Positions 49,104-59,021 of a DNA stretch of 64,000 bases are shown here, in pieces. How positions within the stretch are numbered: the first letter of the stretch is position 1; each line of letters opens with the position of its first letter. The DNA lies in NCBI RefSeq assembly GCF_024748695.1, contig NZ_CP087176.1, forward strand, positions 675,501-739,500, read 5' to 3'. The stretch comes from Pseudomonas sp. B21-040. GTDB taxonomy: Bacteria; Pseudomonadota; Gammaproteobacteria; Pseudomonadales; Pseudomonadaceae. Both the position numbers and the translations under genes were made by a program. The notes beneath the pieces are model-generated. The model was not told the DNA's origin and did no database searches. It saw nothing but the letters and a program-made list of their open reading frames with translations.

Positions 49104-49397
49104 TCAGGCCACGGTGCGCAGGCGCTTGAGATCAAAGTGTTCGAGAAAATCGCCGGCCTTGGCCCGGAAATTCTGGATGTGGGCGCTGGCGTCATGCGCC
49201 GCCAGGGCTTCGTCGCTGCTCCACTGCTCGATCATGTAAAAGGCATGCGGATTGGCGAGGTCCTGATGCAGATCGTATTGGCCGCAACCGGCCTCAGCGC
49301 GGGTTGGTTCCAGCAGTGCACGCAGGTGCCGTTCAAGGGCGTCTTGCTGGCCGGCTTTGGCGATGAGCGTGGCAATGGCGGTAAATGGCTGGGACAT
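49104..49397 (-). CDS. Antibiotic-biosynthesis-monooxygenase (ABM) domain protein
   Basis: 97 aa. Ferredoxin-like ABM fold: ATLIAKAGQQDALERHLRALLEPTRAEAGCGQYDLHQDLANPHAFYMIEQWSS matches the quinol monooxygenase (YgiN-like) pattern. Divergent from the LysR gene and read towards the oxidoreductase gene, so both enzymes may be controlled by that regulator. Confidence 0.87.
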   Translation of the reverse strand: MSQPFTAIATLIAKAGQQDALERHLRALLEPTRAEAGCGQYDLHQDLANPHAFYMIEQWSSDEALAAHDASAHIQNFRAKAGDFLEHFDLKRLRTVA

Positions 49398-49515
49398 GGA
49401 CGACTCCGGGAGCGTAATGAATTCGATGGCACAGATGATTGGCTATTTCACAGCAAGATAAAACCCGCTAAAAGAGCAGTCTCTTTCAATATTTTTTTGA
49501 TAATCGAGGCTGAAA

Positions 49516-50445
49516 ATGCTGCGTTTCGATGACTTGCAGTTGTTCGTCCGGGCTGCCGACCTGGGGAGCCTGTCGGCGGCGGCGCGGGTGATGGACATGT
49601 CGGCGGCCGTGGCCAGCGCGGCGTTGAAGCGCATCGAACAGCAACTGGGCGCGCGGTTGCTCGCGCGTTCAACCCGCAGCCTGCGCCTGACCGCCGAAGG
49701 CGAGGGGTTCCTGGAATATGCCCGCGCCGCCCTGAGCAATCTGGACGAAGGACGCCGCTTGCTGGCCAGTGGTCAGGACCAGGTCAGCGGGATTTTGCAA
49801 CTGTCCGCACCGTCGGACTTCGGCCGCAATCTGTTGTTGCCCTGGCTGGACGAGTTTCAGCGTGAGCACCCGAAACTGACCGTGCGGCTATTGCTGGGAG
49901 ACCGCATTGCCGACCTGTTCCGCCAACCGGTGGACATTGCCCTGCGCTACGGCGAGCCGGAAGACTCTAGTCTGGTGGCATTGCCCATCGCCCCGCAGAA
50001 CCGCCGGGTGCTGTGTGCGGCGCCCGCTTACCTGGCCAGACATGGGGAGCCCCGGCAGCTCGAGCAACTGGCTCAGCACAATTGTTTGTTGTTCATGCTC
50101 GGCAGCCGGGTCCACGATCACTGGAGTTTTCATGACGGCAAGCGCGAGGTTGGCCTGACCGTCAGTGGTGACCGTTTCAGTGACGATGCCGATGTCGTCC
50201 GGTTGTGGGCCGTTGCCGGCGCGGGGATCGCCTACAAGTCCTGGCTCGATGTCGCCGCCGATGTACTCGCCGGGCGACTGAAGGTGCTGATGCCGGAGTT
50301 GCTCTGTGAGCGCGCTCCTCTGAATTTGCTGTGCGCCCATCGCGCACAATTGAGTAAGCCGGTGAACCTGTTACGGGAAATGCTTGCCAGCCGATGCGCT
50401 CAATTAGGCAGTCAATTTCCGACGATAGCGGGGATCGATCATTAG
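49516..50445 (+). CDS. LysR-family transcriptional regulator
   Basis: 309 aa. N-terminal winged HTH (MLRFDDLQLFVRAADLGSLSAAARVMDMSAAVASAALKRIEQQLGARLLAR) and a substrate-binding domain from about residue 90. Divergent from the ABM gene with 118 bases between, the usual LysR arrangement; the target is probably that gene and the quinone-reductase-like gene. Effector unknown. Confidence 0.92.
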   Translation: MLRFDDLQLFVRAADLGSLSAAARVMDMSAAVASAALKRIEQQLGARLLARSTRSLRLTAEGEGFLEYARAALSNLDEGRRLLASGQDQVSGILQLSAPSDFGRNLLLPWLDEFQREHPKLTVRLLLGDRIADLFRQPVDIALRYGEPEDSSLVALPIAPQNRRVLCAAPAYLARHGEPRQLEQLAQHNCLLFMLGSRVHDHWSFHDGKREVGLTVSGDRFSDDADVVRLWAVAGAGIAYKSWLDVAADVLAGRLKVLMPELLCERAPLNLLCAHRAQLSKPVNLLREMLASRCAQLGSQFPTIAGIDH

Positions 50446-50765
50446 TCGCAGGCAAATAGCGAAATTTCTCTCAGCAACTATCACCACCCACGGTTTCCCA
50501 CGGGCAGGAACCGGCGGTTAACGCGCTTATACTAGCGCCGCCTCATGTACGCACCGTCGATCTCGCGATGGCGAGTCCGCGTTCCAGTCGGCGCGGTACC
50601 CCGCTCAATCACCCGGCCTTCGCCCTGGCTGCGAAGCAATGGCACAGGGGAGGAGTGGGTGAGCTTCGCCCGGCTTATGGCGGTTTCCGCGTCTTGGCCG
50701 ACCACACATTACTGGTCAAGATGTCTCTGAGCAGCAGACGAAACGATTCAACAGGGAGTGAATAC
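50446..50765 (+). other. Gene-free leader upstream of the ArsR-like gene
   Basis: About 320 bases. A candidate -10 TATACT is at 50528-50533; from there a transcript would have a leader of about 230 bases before the GGGAG site at about 50753. The leader is GC-rich with local palindromes (ATCTCGCGATGGCGAG, GGGTGAGCTTCGCCC). I do not recognise a known riboswitch in it. Confidence 0.4.
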
Positions 50766-51500
50766 ATGGAACATGCACCTTGCATCAGCCAGATCGCCAC
50801 ATTGCTGGCTGACCCAAAGCGCAGCGCAATGATGTGGTCCTTGATGGACGGCACGGCGCGGCAAACCGAAGAGCTGGCGTTGTTGGCCGGCCTGTCACCC
50901 TCTTCGGCCAGCGCACACTTGGGGCGATTGTCCGCAGGCGGTCTGTTGAGGGTTGAAATCCGTGGCCGAAAGCGATTTTTCCGCTTGGCGGCCCCCGAGG
51001 TCGGTGCAGCCATCGAGGCATTGGCCAGCGCGACCCTGGCCAGCACGCCACAAGAAGTCCCGGATGTTTTCAAGCGCCCGAACCCCATCGCCAAACCTCA
51101 GGCCGCGCCTTCGTCACTGCTGCGGGCCAGACTGTGCGATGACCATTTGGGAGGCACCCTGGCCGCCGACCTTTACCAGCGCCTGCTGGATGCAGGCTGG
51201 ATCGAACAGATCGATCAGCGGGTCATGATTACTCACAAGGGCTCAACCCAACTGGCGACACGAGGTGTGTTCATCCAGGCACTGGCCCATCGCAACAGCA
51301 GGGTTGCCTGTGCCTGTCCCGACTGGAGCGAAAGACGCCCGCACATGGGCGGTTCGCTGGGCGCGGCACTGTTGCAATTGTTCATGCAGTCGGGCTGGTT
51401 GAGCCTGCCCAACGACTCCCGCGCCCTGCAGGTGACCACCGCAGGGCAGCGAGAAATCCATCGCTTCGCCAAAGAGACCGAGCTCGAAATGGCGCTGTAG
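50766..51500 (+). CDS. ArsR-type winged-helix regulator with long C-terminal domain
   Basis: 244 aa. ATG at 50766 supported by GGGAG. Residues ~15-75 form the winged helix (TARQTEELALLAGLSPSSASAHLGRLSAGGLLRVEIRGRKRFFRL). Most ArsR proteins are about 100 aa; here about 140 extra residues follow, with a CACPDWSERRPH segment that could bind metal or ligand. Target and signal unknown. It converges on add with 33 bases between. Confidence 0.85.
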   Translation: MEHAPCISQIATLLADPKRSAMMWSLMDGTARQTEELALLAGLSPSSASAHLGRLSAGGLLRVEIRGRKRFFRLAAPEVGAAIEALASATLASTPQEVPDVFKRPNPIAKPQAAPSSLLRARLCDDHLGGTLAADLYQRLLDAGWIEQIDQRVMITHKGSTQLATRGVFIQALAHRNSRVACACPDWSERRPHMGGSLGAALLQLFMQSGWLSLPNDSRALQVTTAGQREIHRFAKETELEMAL

Positions 51501-51533
51501 AGATGCAGCAACCTCCGGTTTATGCGGTGTGGC

Positions 51534-52496
<963 letters not shown>

Positions 52497-52569
52497 TCAT
52501 CAGGTGCAGATGGCGAGCATTCTACAGATGCCCGTGGAAACAATTAGCAAAACCTGACCAGCCGGTTGA

Positions 52570-53535
52570 TTACACCGCTTCCTGTTCCCGTCGATAGGCG
52601 TAGGTATCGGCAAAACGCGAAAGCAGGAATTGCGCGCAGGTAGTGGCCGGGTATTTCGCCGGGTGCTGCTCATCCTGGCAACCCGGCAGGCATTCGATGG
52701 CGGTGTCGGGGTGCGGTTCGGCAAAGAACGGCATCGAATAACGGTCCACACCGAACGGGCTGATCACCCGGTGCGGCGTCGACAGATACCGGTCGTTGCT
52801 CCAGCGCGCCATCATGTCGCCGAGGTTGACCACAAAAGTCCCTTCGATCGGCGTCGCGTCGATCCACTCGCCCTTTACGTTTCGCACTTGCAGCCCGCCG
52901 GCAGTGTCCTGATACAGCAGGGTGATGCAGCCGTAATCGGTGTGAGCGCCCGCGCCTTGTTGTTCATCGGAGCTGGCGGTGTGGCGTGGCGGGTAGTGGA
53001 TCATGCGCAGCACGCTGACCGGCTCGTTGAAACGGCTATCGAAAAAATCCCGCTCGATGCCCAGCGCCAGCGTCATCGCCCGCAACAGGGTTTGCGCCAG
53101 GGATTGCATGTCGACGTAGTGCTGCTCCATCAGTGATTGCCAGCCGGGCAGCGCGGGATGTCGATTGGGGCCGCGCAGCGGTTTCTCCGCCAGCACGTCG
53201 GGATGATCGGCGGGCAGGTGCAGGCCCATGTCGAACGTTTCCTTGAGGTCGCTGGGCTTGCTCGGGTCGAGTTGTTCGGTGGCGATGGCACCGTAACCGC
53301 GGTGGTGGCGGGTTTGGGTGATGTCGATTTTCAGCTTTTCGGCGGTGGGTTGGGCGAAGAAGCGTTGAGCGTGGTCGAGTACGGCGGCGATGCGCGATGG
53401 GGAGATTGGGTGACCCTTGATGTAGAAGAAACCCCATTCACGGCAGGCGTGGTCGATCTCGGCAGCGACGGCTGTCCAGGCATTTTGGTCATCGCTGTAG
53501 AGAGGGGAGATATCGATGATCGGAAGACTGTTCAT
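52570..53535 (-). CDS. 2OG-Fe(II) oxygenase, isopenicillin N synthase-like
   Basis: 321 aa. DIOX_N at the N-terminus and the iron triad HTDYG ... HRV (H-x-D ... H) plus the 2-oxoglutarate Arg in RYSMPFF. The catalytic site is intact. Members in Pseudomonas with this neighbourhood are annotated only as oxidoreductases; purine hydroxylation is a possibility given add, BMP protein and 8-oxoguanine deaminase nearby. Start at 53535 (MNSLPIIDISPLY). Confidence 0.9.
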   Translation of the reverse strand: MNSLPIIDISPLYSDDQNAWTAVAAEIDHACREWGFFYIKGHPISPSRIAAVLDHAQRFFAQPTAEKLKIDITQTRHHRGYGAIATEQLDPSKPSDLKETFDMGLHLPADHPDVLAEKPLRGPNRHPALPGWQSLMEQHYVDMQSLAQTLLRAMTLALGIERDFFDSRFNEPVSVLRMIHYPPRHTASSDEQQGAGAHTDYGCITLLYQDTAGGLQVRNVKGEWIDATPIEGTFVVNLGDMMARWSNDRYLSTPHRVISPFGVDRYSMPFFAEPHPDTAIECLPGCQDEQHPAKYPATTCAQFLLSRFADTYAYRREQEAV

Positions 53536-53582
53536 ACAATTGTCCTGAGGAATACGCAGTCTGAAAAACACCGGAGTACCCC

Positions 53583-53671
53583 TGTGGGAGCGAGCTTGCT
53601 CGCGATGAGGCCAGGTCAGTCACATCACTGCTGAATGACAGACCGCTATCGCGAGCAAGCTCGCTCCCACA
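53583..53671. repeat. REPIN, family C
   Basis: TGTGGGAGCGAGCTTGCTCGCGAT at the left and ATCGCGAGCAAGCTCGCTCCCACA at the right, perfect arms around a 40-base centre; between the oxygenase and BMP genes. Confidence 0.93.
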
Positions 53672-53694
53672 AGTACAGTGTTGGGTTGGGGGAG

Positions 53695-54777
53695 CTACTT
53701 CGGAATATCGGCCTTCATGCCTTCGACGTAGTAGTTCATCGACGCCAGTTGCGCAGTGGTCGCACTGACGCCTGCCGGGATTTTCTCCGTGCCGGCCTGG
53801 TCCTTGATCGGCCCGGTAAACGGCTGCAACGCGCCGCTCTTGATGTCGGCAATGATCTGCTCGGCTTCGGTTTTCACCGCCGCAGGCACCAGGTCGCTGA
53901 TCGGCAGTTCAACCGTGCCTTCCTTCAAGCCGCCCCAGTAATCCTGCGATTTCCAGTCGTGGTCGAGCACGCTTTGGGTCGCTTGAACGTAGTGCGGGCC
54001 CCAGTCGTTGACGATGGAGGTCAGCACGGCTTTCGGGCCGAAGTGCGCCATGTCCGAAGCGTAGCCGACGGCGTACACACCACGACGTTCGGCCGCCTGG
54101 ATCGGTGCCGGGCTGTCGGTGTGCTGGAACACCACGTCCACGCCCTGGTCGATCAGCGCGTTGGCGGCGTCGGCTTCCTTGCCTGGATCGAACCACGAGT
54201 TGACCCACACCACTTTGATCTCGGTGCCGGGGTTGTACTTGTTCAGGGCCAGTTGAATGGCGTTGATGTCGCGGATCACTTCCGGGATGGGGAATGAGGC
54301 GACATAGCCGATCTTCTTGGTCTTGGTCATCTTCGCCGCGAGGAAACCGCCGACGTAGCGGCCCTCGTAAGTGCGGGCCAGGTAGGTGCCTAGGTTCTTG
54401 TCCTGCTTGTAGCCGGTGGCGTGTTCGAAGGTCACCTTGGGAAACTGCCTGGCGACTTTCAGGGTCGGGTTCATGTAGCCGAAAGACGTGGTGAAGATCA
54501 GGTCGTAGTTGTCCTTGGCCATGTTGCGGATTACCCGCTCGGCGTCAGCGCCTTCGGCGACGTTCTCCACGTAGTTGGTGGTGATCTGGTCGCCGAATTT
54601 TTCGGCGAGCACTTTGCGTCCCTGTTCATGCTGATACGTCCAGCCGTGGTCACCGATTGGACCGATGTAGACGAAACCGACTTTCAGCGGGACGGCGGCA
54701 CTGGCGATCAGGCTGGCGCTCAGACCGATGGCGGCGGCGACGGCGCAAAGCAGCTTCTTCAGCGGACGGTTATGCAT
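53695..54777 (-). CDS. BMP-family ABC transporter substrate-binding protein
   Basis: 360 aa. Signal peptide MHNRPLKKLLCAVAAAIGLSASLIASAA. The mature protein has VGFVYIGPIGDHGWTYQHEQGRK and ATGYKQDKNLGTYLARTYEGRYVGG, the Bmp/PnrA pattern of nucleoside-binding lipoproteins, here without lipobox. It probably serves the ABC transporter at 59.5-63.2 kb, the only matching permeases in the window, though the genes are not contiguous. GGAG supports the ATG at 54777. Confidence 0.9.
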   Translation of the reverse strand: MHNRPLKKLLCAVAAAIGLSASLIASAAVPLKVGFVYIGPIGDHGWTYQHEQGRKVLAEKFGDQITTNYVENVAEGADAERVIRNMAKDNYDLIFTTSFGYMNPTLKVARQFPKVTFEHATGYKQDKNLGTYLARTYEGRYVGGFLAAKMTKTKKIGYVASFPIPEVIRDINAIQLALNKYNPGTEIKVVWVNSWFDPGKEADAANALIDQGVDVVFQHTDSPAPIQAAERRGVYAVGYASDMAHFGPKAVLTSIVNDWGPHYVQATQSVLDHDWKSQDYWGGLKEGTVELPISDLVPAAVKTEAEQIIADIKSGALQPFTGPIKDQAGTEKIPAGVSATTAQLASMNYYVEGMKADIPK

Positions 54778-55077
54778 GAATTCGAACTCCATGTTGTTGT
54801 GAGGTTGGCAGGGGCAATGCAAATTGCTGACCAACAGGACAACAAACATCACGAGATCGCGTAACGGCCATCGCGGGCAAGCCCGGCTCCTACATGACCT
54901 GCGCAAATCCTGTGGGAGCGGGCTTGCCCGCGATGAGGTCGGTGCGGCCAATAAAAGTGCATGGCCAGACAGGGTTGCCATCCACTGGTGCGCTAAGGTC
55001 TAACGAAACGTTAGCGCCGCACCGCAGTCAGTAGCTCACCGCACTGATTTCGCGCCACTGCGCAAAAAGGTATCGCG
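54778..55077. other. Gene-free interval before the Ca2+/H+ antiporter gene
   Basis: 300 bases holding a REPIN at 54869-54935. Promoters for the divergent genes should be here; none is clear by eye. AAAAAGG precedes the antiporter start. Confidence 0.5.
54869..54935. repeat. REPIN, family C
   Basis: CATCGCGGGCAAGCCCGGCTCCTACA and TGTGGGAGCGGGCTTGCCCGCGATG, inverted, with a short centre. Confidence 0.9.
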
Positions 55078-56166
55078 ATGCTCAGACTTCTCAGGCAAGA
55101 AACCTTTCTGCTGCTGGCCGTCCTCGCTGCCGTTGTTGCGTACCCGCTCGAGCACTGGATGCTCCACAGTGGCCAACCCGCCGCGCTGGCCGCTGGACTG
55201 GTGTTGATTGCGTTCATCGTCGCCGCCTCCATGCGCGTCGCCCGTCACGCTGAGCTGCTGGCGGAAAAAGTCGGCGATCCCTACGGCACGATGATCCTGA
55301 CGCTGGCGGCGGTGCTGGTGGAAGTGGTGATCCTGGCGATCATGATGAGCAACGAAGCCTCAAAGACGTTGGTGCGCGACACGATTTACTCGGCCGTGAT
55401 GCTCGACATCAACGGCATCCTCGGCCTGGCGGCGTTGATGGGCGGTCTCAAGCACGGCGAGCAGTCCTACAACGATGACTCGGCACGCAGCTACAGCGTG
55501 ATGATTCTGACCGCCATGGGCGTATCGATGGTGGTGCCGGAGTTCATTCCCGAGGCCAACTGGAAACTCTATTCGGCCTTCACCATCGGCGCGATGGTTG
55601 TGCTCTACGCATTGTTCCTGCGGATGCAGGTTGGTCCGCACAGCTACTTTTTCAGCTACAGCTACCCGGAAAAACGCCGCCGGAAAGTCCCGGAAGAAGA
55701 ACCGGAACCGGTCAATCTGGCGCTGAGTATCGGCACGTTGGTGTTTGGCGTGGTGGTGATCGGTGCGTTGGCCGAAGTGATGTCCAAAACCCTGGATCTG
55801 GGCTTGCAAGGAACGGGGGCGCCGCCGGTGATAACTGCGATTCTGGTGGCGGCCATTTCGGCTGCGCCGGAGATTCTGACGGCATTGCGCGCGGCACTGG
55901 CCAATCGCATGCAGTCGGTCGTCAACATCGCGATGGGGGCGTCACTGTCGACGGTCATCCTGACGGTGCCGGTGATGGAAGCGATGGCGCTTTACACCGG
56001 CCAACCGTTCCAGATGGCGATGACGCCGGTGCAGACGGTGATGATTTTCATCACCCTGATCGTCAGCGCGATCAACCTTAACGATGGCGAAACCAACGCC
56101 ATCGAAGGCATGACCCACTTTGTGCTGTTTGCGACGTTCATCATGTTGTCGCTGTTGGGCCTTTAA
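55078..56166 (+). CDS. Ca2+/H+ (or Na+/H+) antiporter, CaCA family ChaA-like
   Basis: 362 aa, eleven or so helices in two halves. The two conserved alpha-repeat motifs are AEKVGDPYGTMILTLAAVLVEVVILA and ISAAPEILTALRAALANRMQSVVNIAMGASLST, with acidic residues in the membrane as expected. A cytoplasmic charged loop KRRRKVPEEEPEP lies between. Exports Ca2+ or Na+ against protons. AAAAAGG supports the start. No link to the purine genes around it is evident. Confidence 0.9.
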   Translation: MLRLLRQETFLLLAVLAAVVAYPLEHWMLHSGQPAALAAGLVLIAFIVAASMRVARHAELLAEKVGDPYGTMILTLAAVLVEVVILAIMMSNEASKTLVRDTIYSAVMLDINGILGLAALMGGLKHGEQSYNDDSARSYSVMILTAMGVSMVVPEFIPEANWKLYSAFTIGAMVVLYALFLRMQVGPHSYFFSYSYPEKRRRKVPEEEPEPVNLALSIGTLVFGVVVIGALAEVMSKTLDLGLQGTGAPPVITAILVAAISAAPEILTALRAALANRMQSVVNIAMGASLSTVILTVPVMEAMALYTGQPFQMAMTPVQTVMIFITLIVSAINLNDGETNAIEGMTHFVLFATFIMLSLLGL

Positions 56167-56169
56167 AAG

Positions 56170-56255
56170 CATCGCGGGCAAGCCATGCTCCTACAGGTAC
56201 AGCGTCGCTCTCAAGAACGATGCAAATCCTGTAGGAGCAAGGCTTGCCCGCGATG
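56170..56255. repeat. REPIN, family C
   Basis: CATCGCGGGCAAGCCATGCTCCTACAG and CTGTAGGAGCAAGGCTTGCCCGCGATG, inverted; between the antiporter and deaminase genes. Confidence 0.9.
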
Positions 56256-56263
56256 GCGTCCTA

Positions 56264-57622
56264 TCAGACGCCGGCGATCAACTGTCGGGCAGCCTGACTG
56301 TGATCGGCAATCAGGCCCTTCAGGTCCAGGCCTTCGACCTGCCCGTCAATCACGCGCCACTTGCCGCCCACCATTACCCGGTCCGCGCGATCCGCGCCAC
56401 ACAGCAGCAACGCCGACACCGGATCATGGCTGCCGGAGAAGCGCAGTTCGTCGAGTTTGAACAGCGCCAGGTCCGCCTGCTTGCCGACCGCCAGTTCGCC
56501 GATATCGGTGCGTCCCAGCAAACTCGCCGAACCCTTGGTGGCCCAACCGAGCACCAACTCCGGCGTGATCTTCTCGGCGCCATAACGCAGACGCTGGATG
56601 TACAGCGCCTGGCGGGTTTCGAGCATCATGTTCGACGCATCGTTGGACGCCGAGCCGTCTACCCCCAGACCGAGCAACGCGCCGGCGGCCGTGAGATCCA
56701 GCGTCGGGCAGATGCCGGAAGCGAGGCGCATGTTCGAACTCGGGCAATGGCAAATACCGGTGCCGGCGGTGCCGAGGCGGGCGATCTCGTCCGGGTTGAA
56801 GTGGATACCGTGCGCCAGCCACGTACGCGGGCCGAGCCAGCCGACGCTGTCCAGATAATCCACGGTGCGCAGGCCGAAGCGTTGCAGGCAGAAGTCTTCT
56901 TCGTCGAGGGTTTCGGCCAGGTGCGTGTGCAGGCGCACGTCGAGCTTGTTCGCCAGCTCGGCGCTGGCCGACATGATCTCCGGTGTCACCGAGAACGGCG
57001 AGCACGGCGCCAACGCGATCTGGATTTGCGCACCGTCGCCGCGTTCATGGTATTCGGCGATCAAGCGCTGGCTGTCGGCGAGAATCACTTCGCCTTCCTG
57101 CACGGTTTGCTGTGGGGGCAGGCCGCCGTCCTTTTCGCCGAGGCTCATGGAACCGCGTGTGAGCATGGCGCGCATGCCCAGTTCACGGACGCTTTCGACT
57201 TGCACGTCGATCGCGTTTTCAAGGCCTTCGGGAAACAGGTAATGGTGATCGGCAGCAGTGGTGCAGCCCGACAGCAGCAACTCGGCCAGCGCGACTTTGG
57301 TGGCGAGGGCGAGTTTTTCCGGGGTAAGACGGGCCCAGACCGGGTACAGGGTTTTCAGCCACGGGAACAACGGCTGGTTGACCACCGGCGCCCAGGCACG
57401 GGTCAGGGTTTGATAGAAATGGTGATGGGTGTTGATCAGCCCCGGAAGGATCACATGCTCGCGGGCATCGAAGACTTCATGGCAAGGCGTGGAGGGTTGC
57501 TGTCCCAGGCCGAGCACTTCGACGATCAAACCGTCTTGCACTACCAGGCCACCACGGGCATCGAGGCCATTGGCAGTAAAAATGGAGAGGGGGTTTTTTA
57601 ACCAGGTACGGGTCGCAGGCAT
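56264..57622 (-). CDS. 8-oxoguanine deaminase (amidohydrolase superfamily)
   Basis: 452 aa. Metal site: NTHHHFYQTLTRAW (H-x-H), HTHLAET (His), GVDGSASNDASN (Asp), SCTT region; PSSNMRLASG is the loop seen in the P. aeruginosa PA0142 enzyme, characterised as 8-oxoguanine deaminase, which also keeps HTHLAETLDEE. It would make urate from 8-oxoguanine. Assignment to this specific subgroup is by memory of that family; a related hydroxyatrazine or S-adenosylhomocysteine deaminase is the alternative. No obvious operon partner. Confidence 0.82.
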   Translation of the reverse strand: MPATRTWLKNPLSIFTANGLDARGGLVVQDGLIVEVLGLGQQPSTPCHEVFDAREHVILPGLINTHHHFYQTLTRAWAPVVNQPLFPWLKTLYPVWARLTPEKLALATKVALAELLLSGCTTAADHHYLFPEGLENAIDVQVESVRELGMRAMLTRGSMSLGEKDGGLPPQQTVQEGEVILADSQRLIAEYHERGDGAQIQIALAPCSPFSVTPEIMSASAELANKLDVRLHTHLAETLDEEDFCLQRFGLRTVDYLDSVGWLGPRTWLAHGIHFNPDEIARLGTAGTGICHCPSSNMRLASGICPTLDLTAAGALLGLGVDGSASNDASNMMLETRQALYIQRLRYGAEKITPELVLGWATKGSASLLGRTDIGELAVGKQADLALFKLDELRFSGSHDPVSALLLCGADRADRVMVGGKWRVIDGQVEGLDLKGLIADHSQAARQLIAGV

Positions 57623-57736
57623 GTTGGCCGGCTCCTCTGAAAGTGGGGTTCAGGTTAGCCAGCTCAGTGATTACCCTGTCTGCTGATCCAGGGTCGCCGC
57701 GGGGGCGAGGGGCGCAGTTTCGGACAAAATGCTGTT

Positions 57737-57863
57737 CCGGGCAAGCCCGGCCCGACCAGACAACACAAATCCCTGTAGGAGCCGGGCTTGCCCGCGATGC
57801 AGGCGCCGCGGTCTGTCAGCGAAACCTGGTTGATGCGATCGCGGGCAAGCCCGGCTCCTACAG
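57737..57863. repeat. REP cluster, family C (three units)
   Basis: CCGGGCAAGCCCGG, then TGTAGGAGCCGGGCTTGCCCGCGATG, then ATCGCGGGCAAGCCCGGCTCCTACA. The first unit is a shortened copy. The cluster lies between the deaminase and the SDR. Confidence 0.88.
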
Positions 57864-57876
57864 TCGGCGGAGTTGT

Positions 57877-58563
57877 TTACCAGGGAATGGTTTCACCCCG
57901 GTAATTCACAAAATGATGCCCGCCCTTGCCGGTATAGGCATTGACCTGATCAACCAGACCACGGGTGCTGGTGTCGACATCGATGTCCGCGCCTTCACCG
58001 CCCATGTCGGTTTTCACCCAGCCTGGGTGCAGCGACAGCACGGTGAGTTTTTGCTCGCCCAGTTGCGTCACAAAGCTGTTGGTCATGGAGTTCAACGCTG
58101 CTTTGCTGGCCTTGTACAACGCCAGTTCAGGCGCGTCGGGCATGGTCACGCTGCCCAGTACCGAACTCATGAACGCCAGCACGCCGCTGTCTGGACGAAT
58201 CTGTCCGACGAAACGCTGGGCCAGATTGATCGGTGCCACGGCGTTGGTAAAAAACAACTGGCCGACTTCGGCCAACGTGGCACCACCGGGTGTTTGCACG
58301 TCCGGGCCCTTGACCCCGGCATTTACAAATAACAGATCGAACACCTCGCCTTTGAGTTGTTCGCTGAGGGCGATCACCGCGGGCTGATCGTCCATGTCGA
58401 GTTTCTCGATGCGCACGTCGCCCAACGCCTGCAACGCTTCAGCATTCTGTGGATTACGCACGGTGGCGATCACTTGCCAGCCGTCGGCCAGCAGGGCTTT
58501 CACCAGACCGAGGCCCAGGCCCCGGGAGGCGCCGATGATAAGGGCGGTTTTTGCCTTGGACAT
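57877..58563 (-). CDS. Short-chain dehydrogenase/reductase
   Basis: 228 aa SDR. TGxxxGxG-type loop reads IIGASRGLGLGLVKALL, followed by NAGVKGP, and a YKASKAALNSMT catalytic Tyr-Lys. Its substrate is not readable. It sits 25 bases downstream of the MerR gene on the same strand, suggesting MerR-controlled detoxification, which is inference. Confidence 0.9.
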   Translation of the reverse strand: MSKAKTALIIGASRGLGLGLVKALLADGWQVIATVRNPQNAEALQALGDVRIEKLDMDDQPAVIALSEQLKGEVFDLLFVNAGVKGPDVQTPGGATLAEVGQLFFTNAVAPINLAQRFVGQIRPDSGVLAFMSSVLGSVTMPDAPELALYKASKAALNSMTNSFVTQLGEQKLTVLSLHPGWVKTDMGGEGADIDVDTSTRGLVDQVNAYTGKGGHHFVNYRGETIPW

Positions 58564-58588
58564 GAGTGGCTTCCTTGAAAAATGAGGA

Positions 58589-58939
58589 TCATGGATTCAG
58601 TGGACAGCGTTGCCCGAGCCGTTGTTGCAACTCGTGACGCAACGCGCCGAGTTCATCCATCCGGGCTTCGATCAGTTTGAGTTTGTCTTGCAGCAATTGC
58701 GTGACGGCACTGTCGGGATCAGGTGATTGCCAGATGGCCGCGACGCTGTTGCCGATTTCGCCGAGGGTAAACCCCAGTCGCTGAGCGGTTTTGATGTACT
58801 GCACCAGTTGCACCATGTCCGCCGGGTAGTCGCGATAACCATTGGCGCTGCGTTGCGCCGCGATCAGTCCGCGCTGCTCGTAGAAGCGCAGCGTGTCGCG
58901 GCTGACGGCGCTGGCCTGGGCTAATTCACCGATGCGCAT
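58589..58939 (-). CDS. MerR-family transcriptional regulator
   Basis: 116 aa. HTH MRIGELAQASAVSRDTLRFYEQRGLI with the wing RSANGYRDYP, followed by a short dimerisation helix. No Cys cluster for metals is present apart from one near the C-terminus, so an organic or oxidative signal is more likely. Divergent from the membrane-protein gene at 59022, with a MerR-type promoter between; the SDR follows on the same strand. Confidence 0.92.
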   Translation of the reverse strand: MRIGELAQASAVSRDTLRFYEQRGLIAAQRSANGYRDYPADMVQLVQYIKTAQRLGFTLGEIGNSVAAIWQSPDPDSAVTQLLQDKLKLIEARMDELGALRHELQQRLGQRCPLNP

Positions 58940-58958
58940 GTTGGCGTCTCGAGAGGGC

Positions 58959-58989
58959 TTGACCCTGGAGCATACTCCAGGCTTTAGCC
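58959..58989 (+). promoter_or_regulatory. MerR-type promoter/operator
   Basis: TTGACC at 58959-58964, the palindrome CCTGGAG-CATA-CTCCAGG at 58964-58981, and TTAGCC at 58984-58989 as -10, giving a 19-base spacer. It faces the membrane-protein gene at 59022 and lies 20 bases upstream of the MerR start, so it is probably the operator of this regulator. Confidence 0.82.
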
Positions 58990-59021
58990 TTGTTGCTCCC
59001 CGAATTTATGGAGCAATGCCG

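Noticed and set aside
50568..50765. 66-residue N-terminal extension of the ArsR-like protein
   Set aside because: GGGAG sits before the ATG at 50766 and the winged helix begins soon after it; the extension is low in conserved character.
53583..53671. CRISPR-like repeats
   Set aside because: The repeats are inverted REP pairs, not direct repeats with unique spacers, and there are no cas genes.
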